Shown here: positions 9,380 through 16,265 of the stretch, one piece after another
How positions within the stretch are numbered: position 1 is the first letter of the stretch
Layout of the letters: the number at the start of each line of letters is the position of its first letter
Assembly (NCBI GenBank): GCA_902514765.1
Contig: CABXSA010000008.1
Span: 1 to 35,918, forward strand
Length of the DNA stretch: 35,918 bases
From: an uncultured SAR86 cluster bacterium
GTDB lineage: Bacteria; Pseudomonadota; Gammaproteobacteria; Magnimaribacterales; AG-339-G14
Reading direction: 5' to 3'
Translations under genes and position numbers: made by a program
The notes under the pieces: generated by a model
The model's database searches: none
Told to the model about the DNA's origin: nothing
Seen by the model: the letters and a program-made list of their open reading frames with translations, nothing else

Positions 9380-9487
9380 ATGGATAAGAAAGATAAAAAA
9401 TTTAATTTAAAGGGTTTGCTTTTTGTAATCATCATTGTCAATGCTTTTTTAGCATTAGCTGCTTATCTAATAGATTTATTTTTTTAA
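9380..9487 (+). CDS. Possible 35-residue single-pass membrane protein
   Basis: ATG 9380 opens a 35-codon frame ending at TAA 9485-9487. The product has a lysine-rich start (MDKKDKKFNLKG) followed by one hydrophobic helix of about 20 residues and ends in DLFF, a typical layout for a small N-in membrane protein. It fills the gap between infA and the dehalogenase gene. No ribosome binding site is visible, so this is a candidate only. I do not recognise a family. Confidence 0.4.
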   Translation: MDKKDKKFNLKGLLFVIIIVNAFLALAAYLIDLFF

Positions 9488-9499
9488 AAATTATTGGCT

Positions 9500-10357
9500 T
9501 TAAATTGATTCAATAAATTGTTTAATTGCATCACCAATTTCATCAGGAGAATGTTCCTGAATAAAATGATTACCTTTGACAGTTATTTCCTTTAAGTTCT
9601 TCCAAGACCTTACGTATTCTCTTTGTTTTCCCACGAGAATACTCCCAGGATCAGCGTTGATGAATAACTTAGGGATATCTGATCCTTTATGAAATTCTCC
9701 ATTTTTTGATACTTCATCAATTACAGCTTGAGGAGATCCATCTATAGGAATTTGACGAGGCCATGTAAGAGTAGGGCGACGATCTTCTCCTGCATTTTTA
9801 AAAGGACGAATGTACTCAGCTTTTTCTTCATCAGAAAATCCATTTGCAGAATCATTTAATAATATTCGTTCCACAAACACATTTTTCTCTAAAACTATCT
9901 CTTCGCCAGCCTCAGATCTCATCAACTGAAAAATATTTCTAGCATTTTCAGGCCAATCATCCCAGGTCATGGGCATTACAATAGCCTCCATAAAAGAGAT
10001 AGATTTTATCCTATCTGGATTTTCTCTAGCATACTGAAAACCCATTGCAGAACCCCAGTCATGAATTACTAAGTTTATTTCGTTTCCTAAATCTAATGCA
10101 TCAAGAAAATTTGATAAATATTTATATTGTCCGTGATATGTATAGTCAGGATTATCTACACCCTCAAGTTTTTCTGAATCTCCCATACCTATTAAGTCTG
10201 GAACAACAACTCGCCCAAGATTTTTTACAAAAGGAGTTATATTTCTCCACAAAAAAGATGAAGCTGGATTACCATGAAGAAAAACAATTGATTGTCCAGA
10301 ACCTTCATCAAGGTATGCCATTTGTTTTCCTAATACTTCCATATATTTCTTTGTCAT
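9500..10357 (-). CDS. Haloalkane dehalogenase, HLD-II (LinB/DhaA-like) subfamily
   Basis: Alpha/beta hydrolase predicted to cleave carbon-halogen bonds of haloalkanes to alcohol and halide without cofactor, in the cytoplasm (no signal peptide). The full HLD-II catalytic pentad is visible: nucleophile Asp100 and halide-binding Trp101 in HDWG, halide-binding Asn30 in HGNP, acid Glu124 in FMEA, and base His264 in GNHFIQEHSP. The cap region resembles Sphingobium LinB, including RRPTLTWPRQIPI and KLFINADPG. The length of 285 residues is typical. ATG 10357 is preferred over the ATG at 10381 because AAGGAG lies just upstream and the N-terminus then fits the family. The family call is firm; the natural substrate is unknown. 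Confidence 0.88.
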   Translation of the reverse strand: MTKKYMEVLGKQMAYLDEGSGQSIVFLHGNPASSFLWRNITPFVKNLGRVVVPDLIGMGDSEKLEGVDNPDYTYHGQYKYLSNFLDALDLGNEINLVIHDWGSAMGFQYARENPDRIKSISFMEAIVMPMTWDDWPENARNIFQLMRSEAGEEIVLEKNVFVERILLNDSANGFSDEEKAEYIRPFKNAGEDRRPTLTWPRQIPIDGSPQAVIDEVSKNGEFHKGSDIPKLFINADPGSILVGKQREYVRSWKNLKEITVKGNHFIQEHSPDEIGDAIKQFIESI

Positions 10358-10421
10358 TGTTTTTCTCCTTAAAAGATGCAAGTTAATATATCATTAAAAA
10401 ATAATTATTTGAGGGTAAAAA

Positions 10422-10973
10422 ATGTTTGATCCAAATCAGAGAAGCAAAGCCTTTAATTTTGCTTTGAAAGCCCAAGGTAGCTTTGGTTTGATAATGGGAA
10501 TACTTATTATTTGGTCTTTTTGGGCATTATTTTTCTCAGATTTTGAATATGTTTTTATCGCAAAAGTATTGTTAACTCTAATTTCAATTGGATTTGCATT
10601 GATAACTCCTCTTATAGATTTTAATGAATCACATGCAACAAATCCTTTATGGACTGGACATGCGAGATTTCATTTAGTCTGGCAAGTTAATGCTATGATT
10701 TTGAGTTCTTTTCTTTCTTTATATCTAATATGGTTTGTTGGAGATATATTTAGCCTGGGAGTTGTATTTTGTATTAATTATCTATGGATAGCAGCTTTTG
10801 TATTATCAATGCTTTCAATGCCTCTTTATGACGGTGAATTGAATGATATAAATGGCGTTCCTCCAATAAGAAATACTTTCTTTGGAAAGACTATTGAGAT
10901 AGATAGAAACGTTCAGGCTATTTCTGGACTATTCTTCATAAGTACTTATTCCTTGATCCTCGTATTAATTTAA
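10422..10973 (+). CDS. Uncharacterised membrane protein with HARFHxVWQ motif
   Basis: A 183-residue protein with about five hydrophobic helices (near residues 19-39, 46-66, 88-108, 112-132, 163-183). Between helices 2 and 3 stands NPLWTGHARFHLVWQV; the HARFHxVWQ core with two His and an Arg looks like a conserved functional site near the membrane surface. It resembles small conserved membrane proteins of unknown function seen in several phyla, but I cannot name a characterised member. GAGGG lies about 6-10 bases before ATG 10422. It is divergent from the haloalkane dehalogenase with 64 bases between starts, so shared regulation is possible but not shown. Confidence 0.7.
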   Translation: MFDPNQRSKAFNFALKAQGSFGLIMGILIIWSFWALFFSDFEYVFIAKVLLTLISIGFALITPLIDFNESHATNPLWTGHARFHLVWQVNAMILSSFLSLYLIWFVGDIFSLGVVFCINYLWIAAFVLSMLSMPLYDGELNDINGVPPIRNTFFGKTIEIDRNVQAISGLFFISTYSLILVLI

Positions 10974-11043
10974 CTTGTATATATTCTTTGAGAAGGGTTT
11001 TCCTTTTTAAAAATAGGTATCTTATGTCTTTTCTTTATTTAAC

Positions 11044-11057
11044 ATAATATATATTAT
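11044..11057. repeat. AT palindrome in the 10974-11161 intergenic region
   Basis: ATAATATATATTAT is a perfect 14-base palindrome, followed at once by a second short inverted repeat, TATAC-GAAT-GTATA (11055-11068). They sit in a 188-base gap that otherwise holds only the terminator at 11118-11146. It could be a regulator site, an AT-rich promoter or chance in AT-rich DNA. Confidence 0.3.
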
Positions 11058-11117
11058 ACGAATGTATATATATTGAAAGATTAGGATTTAAATAGCCTAT
11101 CCATTCCAAACATATTA

Positions 11118-11146
11118 AGAAAAGCCGCTATAAAGGCGGCTTTTCT
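11118..11146. terminator. Bidirectional rho-independent terminator
   Basis: An 11-base-pair perfect stem (AGAAAAGCCGC with GCGGCTTTTCT) around a 7-base loop, with T-rich ends on both strands. It lies 15 bases beyond the stop of the minus-strand gene train that ends at 11162, and 144 bases after the plus-strand gene ending at 10973. It can serve both directions. Confidence 0.88.
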
Positions 11147-11161
11147 ATTTGTAAATGAAGG

Positions 11162-11893
11162 CTATCTTTCAGCAGGATAAGCTTTAACTAATTGAGCTAA
11201 TGTTGAATTAACTAACTTACGGATGTTTCCTACCTTCCTATTGAATGTTTTAAATTCATTTGATGCATAAACTTCTTCTAGGGAATCGTTTAAGTCTTGA
11301 ATAGAATTAGCACCGTTATACAACATATGTGAAACATATTTATTTCCATAAACTACTCTATTAATACCGTACGATCCGAACGAATCTGCAGTAGATTCTG
11401 TTAGCTGTTTGTAAGCTTCTAGGTAAGATGCCTGATTTCCATTTTTTACCTTAACTTCAATGTTTGAAAAGACTGTATTCAATCTCCAATCACCAGCTTC
11501 TAAAACTAGCTCGGTAACGTAATTGTAATAATCTTCACTAACAGACGTCTTAGCAAAAGCAACATTCATTTCTGATGATGCAGAACAAGAAGCAAAGATA
11601 TTTTGTCCTTTTTGCATCATGTCATAATCTTTATAAGCAACCAAAATAATATGTGAGTGACCTCCTCCCATCCGAGAATAAAGACCAACATTTGCTCCTG
11701 ATTCATCTCTCCATTTTGCAGCACATGATGAAGAGTCAAAGGTCTCAATAGCAGCTACGAACCCTGCAGGATTAGTTACATTAAAAAAATGGAATTCATA
11801 AACACCACTCCCGGGTCTCAAAGTATTCTCATCTGAAAATAAATTAAAAGACAATAATCCAGTAAGGATTAAATAAATAATTTTATTTTTCAT
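11162..11893 (-). CDS. Exported protein of unknown function, probable tandem alpha-beta-barrel-like domains
   Basis: A 243-residue protein with a Sec signal peptide (MKNKIIYLILTGLLSFNLFS, cleavage probably after residue 20). The mature part appears to contain two similar halves (about 25-130 and 135-243), each alternating strands and long helices in a pattern like ferredoxin-like dimeric alpha-beta-barrel domains. This fold reading comes from sequence pattern alone. Two cysteines (CAAKW, SCSAS) could pair outside the cytoplasm. AAAGG precedes ATG 11893, nine bases after the stop of the similar upstream gene, so the two exported proteins are made together. Last gene before the terminator. I do not recognise a named family. 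Confidence 0.6.
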   Translation of the reverse strand: MKNKIIYLILTGLLSFNLFSDENTLRPGSGVYEFHFFNVTNPAGFVAAIETFDSSSCAAKWRDESGANVGLYSRMGGGHSHIILVAYKDYDMMQKGQNIFASCSASSEMNVAFAKTSVSEDYYNYVTELVLEAGDWRLNTVFSNIEVKVKNGNQASYLEAYKQLTESTADSFGSYGINRVVYGNKYVSHMLYNGANSIQDLNDSLEEVYASNEFKTFNRKVGNIRKLVNSTLAQLVKAYPAER

Positions 11894-11902
11894 ATTTTAC
11901 CT

Positions 11903-12595
11903 TTAATTTCTTGTGTAAATTGTTTCACAATACTCAAAAGTTTCTTCAACTTCTTCGTCTATGTATTGCTGAGCATCATCCCAAGTCTCAGCCCAACCTG
12001 CTCCTCTAAAATACTCATCTATAATTTTTCCAGTTTCTGCAGCAGTTTTAGTAATAGTTCTTACATGAAACATTCCAGTTTCAGCAAATCCACCACCAAG
12101 TTGAGCAAATACTCCAATCATCATATTGTGACCTGCATCATCAAGTTCTTTTTGCAGTTTTGTCATTGAATTTGAAAAAGCCTGCCAATCATTAAGCTTT
12201 ACTCTCCAAAGTCTGTGATATCCATTTCTAGCTTCAAAGTCTTTTAAAGGTTTAAAGGCTGATGAATATTTAACAGTTCTCAATTGTTTAAGATCAAAAT
12301 CAGCACTTGCTGGATCATATAACTCAATAAAACCTATGGCTTTCTCAACGCTAGAAAAAGCATTAAAGATAAACATTTGACCCTGATAGCTCTCCCCTGT
12401 TCTAGTTTTACAATAACCAACTTGTTCAGATCCGAAGTTATCGAAATCTACATTTTCTTTTAAAAAATCAACGTACTTATCAATATCTTTAGCTTGGACC
12501 ATAAGCGTAGTGAACGCCCCTTCTGGAATAGCGCTAAGATTTATTGAAAATATTGAACAAAAAAGAATTAATAAAGATATTTTTATATTTTTCAT
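11903..12595 (-). CDS. Exported protein of unknown function, paralogue-like partner of the next gene
   Basis: A 230-residue protein with a signal peptide ending near SINLSA (about residue 22). It has the same two-half layout as the protein encoded just downstream: a strand (TTLMVQAK), a long helix, strands, then a second half beginning HRLWRVKLNDWQAF with a following GVFAQLGGGFAETG segment. I read this as two alpha-beta-barrel-like (ABM/EthD-type) domains in tandem, by inference. A possible extracytoplasmic disulfide could form between the Cys in GYCKTR and the one in EYCETIY. GGGAG precedes ATG 12595. It follows the membrane-protein gene by 57 bases, the only sizeable gap in the train. Confidence 0.6.
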   Translation of the reverse strand: MKNIKISLLILFCSIFSINLSAIPEGAFTTLMVQAKDIDKYVDFLKENVDFDNFGSEQVGYCKTRTGESYQGQMFIFNAFSSVEKAIGFIELYDPASADFDLKQLRTVKYSSAFKPLKDFEARNGYHRLWRVKLNDWQAFSNSMTKLQKELDDAGHNMMIGVFAQLGGGFAETGMFHVRTITKTAAETGKIIDEYFRGAGWAETWDDAQQYIDEEVEETFEYCETIYTRN

Positions 12596-12652
12596 ATTTT
12601 TCTCCCAAAATGTTTTTTTAAATATTACAAGAGAAAAAAAAGCTTTTTTGTA

Positions 12653-13117
12653 TCAAATTAGGTCATTTTTTTTGAACAAGGAAAAAACAAATAGAAGAAA
12701 TAAGTACAAAGTCATATAAGGTGCGTAAACCATTCCAGGAGTAATTCCGTCTGAATATATAGAATCATTAACAATTGGGTTTGAATTAAATACTCTTATA
12801 GACCATTCAACTAAAAAGGCTAATATTATTAAAGGTGTCAAAGATCTGTATCTAAAAATTACAACCCATGAGAAAGCGCAAAAGATTAGCTGAATTAACC
12901 CCCATGCAGAAAAAAAAGCATATACCAGCGGCATTGGGTCAGGATTACCAGTTAATACTTTTACATTAGCAATACCATGCAATCCAAATTCCTCAAAAGA
13001 CATATGAATTACAGAACGCCAGGTCATTAATAATAAGAATGGAATGAAGGCATAAAAAATAAATTTATAGCCTAAATAATTATTATCTGCAGATTTTGGA
13101 AAAAGCATTTCAAACAT
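12653..13117 (-). CDS. Four-helix integral membrane protein of unknown function
   Basis: A 154-residue protein with about four membrane helices (near residues 17-34, 62-85, 91-110, 130-149). A polar loop after helix 1 reads WRSVIHMSFEEFGLHGIANV and the loop before helix 4 reads GITPGMVYAPY. I do not recognise the family. It starts two bases after the stop of the HLD-I-like hydrolase gene (TAG, then AA, then ATG), so its translation is coupled to that enzyme, which suggests a related job such as substrate entry, product exit or membrane placement. An inner ATG four codons in is also possible. Confidence 0.65.
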   Translation of the reverse strand: MFEMLFPKSADNNYLGYKFIFYAFIPFLLLMTWRSVIHMSFEEFGLHGIANVKVLTGNPDPMPLVYAFFSAWGLIQLIFCAFSWVVIFRYRSLTPLIILAFLVEWSIRVFNSNPIVNDSIYSDGITPGMVYAPYMTLYLFLLFVFSLFKKNDLI

Positions 13118-13119
13118 AA

Positions 13120-14208
13120 CTAATTATTCTTTTTAATGAAATTTGCTAGTAGGTCAGATAGTTCTTTGGGTCGAGTCCATTGATAAAAGTGCCCTCCTCC
13201 TATATGGGGCGCGCTTTTAGCATTGGGACACATGTTCAAAACATCCCTTTCAGCACCATTGGTTACTGGATCATCTCCTGCAAAAACACTTAAAAAAGGT
13301 TTATTCCAATTTTTAAAAATTTCTCTTGCTTCTTTTACTGCATTTAAGGACTGATCTGGAATTGTGGGAACATGACTCGGCATAGCTCTAGGTCCCATTT
13401 TAAAAGATGGATCAGGAAACGGAGCTTCATAGGCATGATCTATTACTTTATTTAAAGGAAATAATTTTCTTAGTCCTGATTTAAGAAATAAGTAAGAAAT
13501 AAGAGTTTTTAAAGTGGAATTTTTTTCCATCATATTTGACATCAAAAAACCAATTGGTAAATCTTCTGTATCCCAACAAAATTTCTGCCAATACATAAAC
13601 TTTAGTGCTGGACTGGCAGGTGTTTTATCATCAGAAAGGTTCTTTCCATCCATTTGACTGACTTCTTTTTGCATGGACATAACAGTAAGTTTTATATCGC
13701 TATCTCTGAACGCTTTTACTTTATCTATTACATCTTGAGGAGTATCTGGATTATAAGGGAGGCCTGTATTTCCCATTGCAACCTTTAGAAATCTATCAGG
13801 CTCATTTGCCACTACCCTTAGCCCTATAAGACCTCCCCAATCCTGACCAAAAAAAGTTAAGTCTTTAAAATCATTTACTTTAAGCCAATCAGTCATCCAA
13901 TCAACTTGTCTTTGATAAGAATAGTCTTCTCTGAATGCTGGTTTATCTGACTTTCCATAACCGGGAAGATCAGGAGCAATAACTCTTATTCCTGCACCTG
14001 CTAAAAAAGGAATCATTCTGCTGTATAAATAACTCCAAACTGGTTGGCCATGCATAGCTAAGAGAATTGGACCATCTTTAGGCCCTTCATCAACGTAATG
14101 AATTCTCAATTCAGAGCCATCATGAGTTTGTATTGTTGTGTAGTGAGGCTTGAAAGGATAATTTTTTATATTCTCAAAAGCGCTATCTGGAGTTCTTAAA
14201 ATCTTCAT
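13120..14208 (-). CDS. Haloalkane dehalogenase-like alpha/beta hydrolase (HLD-I/DhlA type)
   Basis: A 362-residue hydrolase whose N-terminus (LRTPDSAFENIKNYPFKP) follows Xanthobacter DhlA (RTPDQRF...YPFSP). Nucleophile Asp123 and adjacent Trp124 sit in QDWGG, base His340 in GGGHF, and an acid Asp at 312 or 313 in AGDDPVTNG. The oxyanion motif is HGQP (Gln55), where DhlA and the paralogue at 16266 have HGEP. The cap (about 155-260) is longer than that of DhlA (whole protein 310 residues). No signal peptide. It overlaps the flavoprotein gene by four bases (ATGA) and is followed two bases later by a membrane-protein gene. Dehalogenase activity is likely but an epoxide hydrolase or ester hydrolase role cannot be excluded. 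Confidence 0.78.
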   Translation of the reverse strand: MKILRTPDSAFENIKNYPFKPHYTTIQTHDGSELRIHYVDEGPKDGPILLAMHGQPVWSYLYSRMIPFLAGAGIRVIAPDLPGYGKSDKPAFREDYSYQRQVDWMTDWLKVNDFKDLTFFGQDWGGLIGLRVVANEPDRFLKVAMGNTGLPYNPDTPQDVIDKVKAFRDSDIKLTVMSMQKEVSQMDGKNLSDDKTPASPALKFMYWQKFCWDTEDLPIGFLMSNMMEKNSTLKTLISYLFLKSGLRKLFPLNKVIDHAYEAPFPDPSFKMGPRAMPSHVPTIPDQSLNAVKEAREIFKNWNKPFLSVFAGDDPVTNGAERDVLNMCPNAKSAPHIGGGHFYQWTRPKELSDLLANFIKKNN

Positions 14209-15134
14209 AATTCAAATTTAGAGTTAGATAAAGATTCACATACAGAATTAAATTCTTGCATAGTTTGTTTGATGATTTGCTCTACTGGTAGCACTTCATT
14301 TATGAGTCCAATAGATTGACCTGCTAAAGCTGGGGCTGCATTCATATCGCCACCAAAATACAAATCTTTTATTCCACTAAGAGCTGACATATCCATCAAC
14401 CCTTCTTCATAAATCTTATCAGTTAAGTCTGTCTTTAAAGCTCTAATACATGGTTTTGCTTTTTTATTAAGTATGTAAGTACCTTGTTCAGATCCATTTA
14501 CAATTGCACATTTGAAATTTTCATGAACAGGGCTTTCTAGAGAAGAGACAAATCTTGTGCCCATTTGAATACCATCAGCACCTGCTGCAAAAGCAGCTGC
14601 CATTCCAATTCCATCGACAATACCGCCAGCAGCAACGATGGGTAGATTGGTATGCTTACGAATAGATTGAATTAAAACATGTAGGCCTACTTCTTCAGGA
14701 CTTTTGAAACCCCCTCCTTCTGTTCCTTCAACAACCAGTCCATCTACACCGGCATCTACTGCCTTAAGGGCTCCTGCAAGGCTTGGAACTGCGTGAAATA
14801 CTTTGATATCTGCTTCCTTTAGTTTATGAATATATTTTGCTGGATCTCCTGCTGAGGTGGTAACAAATTTTACATTTTCTTCAATTACAACTTCCAACAT
14901 ACTTTCGTCTGAAAGAAATAGAATTGGAAGATTTACTCCAAATGGACTATTCGTAAGGGAAGCCATTTTTCTTATTTCATCTTTACATTGATCTACTTCT
15001 CCCGATGAAGTTTCAATAATTCCAAAACCCCCAGCATTTGATACAGCTGAAGCGAGTTGACTCCTAGCAATCCAGCCCATTGGTGATTGAATGATCGGAT
15101 ATTTGCAACCCAACATTTCAGTTATTCTATTCAT
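14205..15134 (-). CDS. Nitronate monooxygenase-family flavoprotein (FMN TIM barrel)
   Basis: A 309-residue member of the 2-nitropropane dioxygenase/NMO family of FMN-binding TIM barrels, cytoplasmic. Visible marks: YPIIQSPMGWIA at the N-terminus, NAGGFGIIE, PFGVN (65-69), then VAAGGIVDGIGMAAAFAAGADGIQMGTRF in the phosphate-binding region, and ESPVH. The position normally holding the catalytic His (GGH) reads EGGGF here (Phe143), so classical nitronate chemistry is doubtful. FabK enoyl-ACP reductases share the fold but also carry the His. ATG 15134 is chosen over 15158 because GGAG precedes it and the longer form would overlap the GST gene. It starts two bases after the GST stop and overlaps the next hydrolase gene by four. 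Confidence 0.82.
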   Translation of the reverse strand: MNRITEMLGCKYPIIQSPMGWIARSQLASAVSNAGGFGIIETSSGEVDQCKDEIRKMASLTNSPFGVNLPILFLSDESMLEVVIEENVKFVTTSAGDPAKYIHKLKEADIKVFHAVPSLAGALKAVDAGVDGLVVEGTEGGGFKSPEEVGLHVLIQSIRKHTNLPIVAAGGIVDGIGMAAAFAAGADGIQMGTRFVSSLESPVHENFKCAIVNGSEQGTYILNKKAKPCIRALKTDLTDKIYEEGLMDMSALSGIKDLYFGGDMNAAPALAGQSIGLINEVLPVEQIIKQTMQEFNSVCESLSNSKFEL

Positions 15135-15136
15135 TA

Positions 15137-16162
15137 TTACTCCACTAAAGATTGACAATTAGTTGCCGTTAAAAAACCTAATACTTTTTCCTGATTTTCA
15201 TCATCAAGACTCCTGAATTCATCTCTTATCCAGTCTAAGCACTTAGCTTGATATGGAAATGATTTTTGTTTCCAAGGATAACCCGCAAGATCAACAGACC
15301 ATTCCTTTTTAACTTCATTTATGGCTTTATAATTTTCTATCATGGTTGGTATATAGGAAGTTGATAATTCCTTGAAGAGATCATGGATTGAGTCGCTAAG
15401 AGAATCTAGAGATTTATTTTCTTCTGAGTAGTTTAATCCTCCCCTATCTTCTAACGTGCTTACCCAAGCAACGGTTCTGGGCGAAACTTCATAAGCTATT
15501 TTTCTGGGAGTAGGATCAAATCCTACTAATTGAGTAAATTGCCCATAAACTGCAAAATCACAGGATGATGGAAAATTACCAAGAAGGAAAGGTTGTTCTT
15601 TAAAATGTTCTTCAAAAATAGTAAGTACTTTTTTATAGCTATTGTCTATAAATTCAGCAGTATCATTATTAGAACCAACAACCCATAGTCTATCTATTTG
15701 TCTTTTTGCAAAATGCTCTTTAAAAAAGGCTAACTCATCGTCTTTTAAATTACTGTTTATACCCAGAGGTAGAATAGTTCCTGCATTATCAGCATCCTCA
15801 TCAAAATGCCACCTATAGTGAAACATAAACTTTGTACACCACTCATCGCCAAAATCTTCCAAGACAAAATTTATAAATTTTAGTGCTGGGTCTTTGGGAA
15901 GAACTGATCTATCTGGGTATTTTTCTTCAAACTCTCTTATAAGCGGCGTTGAATCAGTTACTGCAGTTGGTTGACCATCTCGATCTAATATAAAAACTGG
16001 TAAAAGAATAGGTTTTGGAGGTTCAATATTCATCTTCTCAAGAACATCTTCCGGTTGACCCCAAATTACTTCGTATGGAATTCTTTTATATCTAAGATAT
16101 GCAAGCATCTTCCTGGTGTATGGTGATGCTACATTTCCTATGAGTTTTATTTGGCCTGTCAT
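15137..16162 (-). CDS. Long glutathione S-transferase-family protein
   Basis: A 341-residue protein with an N-terminal thioredoxin-like GST domain (about 4-90). GNVASPYTRKMLAYLRYKRI supplies the candidate glutathione-activating Ser13, and LPVFILDRDGQ with TDSTPLIREFEEKYP are the cis-Pro and gamma-glutamyl-binding parts. An all-helical GST C-domain follows, including LLGNFPSSCDFAVYG. Normal GSTs have about 200-230 residues; the last 80-110 residues here (from about 235) form an extension I cannot assign. GGAG lies about 10 bases before ATG 16162. It is the first gene of the minus-strand train leading into the flavoprotein and dehalogenase-like genes. A role in conjugation or reductive dehalogenation is plausible, not proven. 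Confidence 0.8.
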   Translation of the reverse strand: MTGQIKLIGNVASPYTRKMLAYLRYKRIPYEVIWGQPEDVLEKMNIEPPKPILLPVFILDRDGQPTAVTDSTPLIREFEEKYPDRSVLPKDPALKFINFVLEDFGDEWCTKFMFHYRWHFDEDADNAGTILPLGINSNLKDDELAFFKEHFAKRQIDRLWVVGSNNDTAEFIDNSYKKVLTIFEEHFKEQPFLLGNFPSSCDFAVYGQFTQLVGFDPTPRKIAYEVSPRTVAWVSTLEDRGGLNYSEENKSLDSLSDSIHDLFKELSTSYIPTMIENYKAINEVKKEWSVDLAGYPWKQKSFPYQAKCLDWIRDEFRSLDDENQEKVLGFLTATNCQSLVE

Positions 16163-16219
16163 GAAGATACTCCTAGAATCGAAAAAATTATCTTATCAAA
16201 TTTATATCATTTTTATTTA

Positions 16220-16248
16220 AGAAAGGAGACCTAACTAGTCTCCTTTCT
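16220..16248 (-). terminator. Probable rho-independent terminator after the exported hydrolase gene
   Basis: An 11-base-pair perfect stem (AGAAAGGAGAC with GTCTCCTTTCT) around a 7-base loop, 17 bases beyond the stop at 16266. Read on the minus strand it ends in TTTCTTAAAT. It separates the exported hydrolase from the GST operon, which therefore needs its own promoter within about 16163-16219. Confidence 0.8.
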
Positions 16249-16265
16249 ACTCTTGAGAGAAACCT

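Noticed and set aside
10045-10386. Plus-strand open frame of 113 codons
   Set aside because: Antisense to the HLD-II dehalogenase, including its active-site region; no recognisable domain.
12630-12652. AAAAAAGCTTTTTT as a terminator
   Set aside because: It is a palindrome without a loop and almost without G-C pairs, so a stable RNA hairpin is unlikely; it is AT-rich background.
14205-15134. Enoyl-ACP reductase FabK as the identity of the flavoprotein
   Set aside because: Same fold, but the FabK His is missing and the gene sits with a GST and a hydrolase, away from the fab operon; an NMO-like label is safer.
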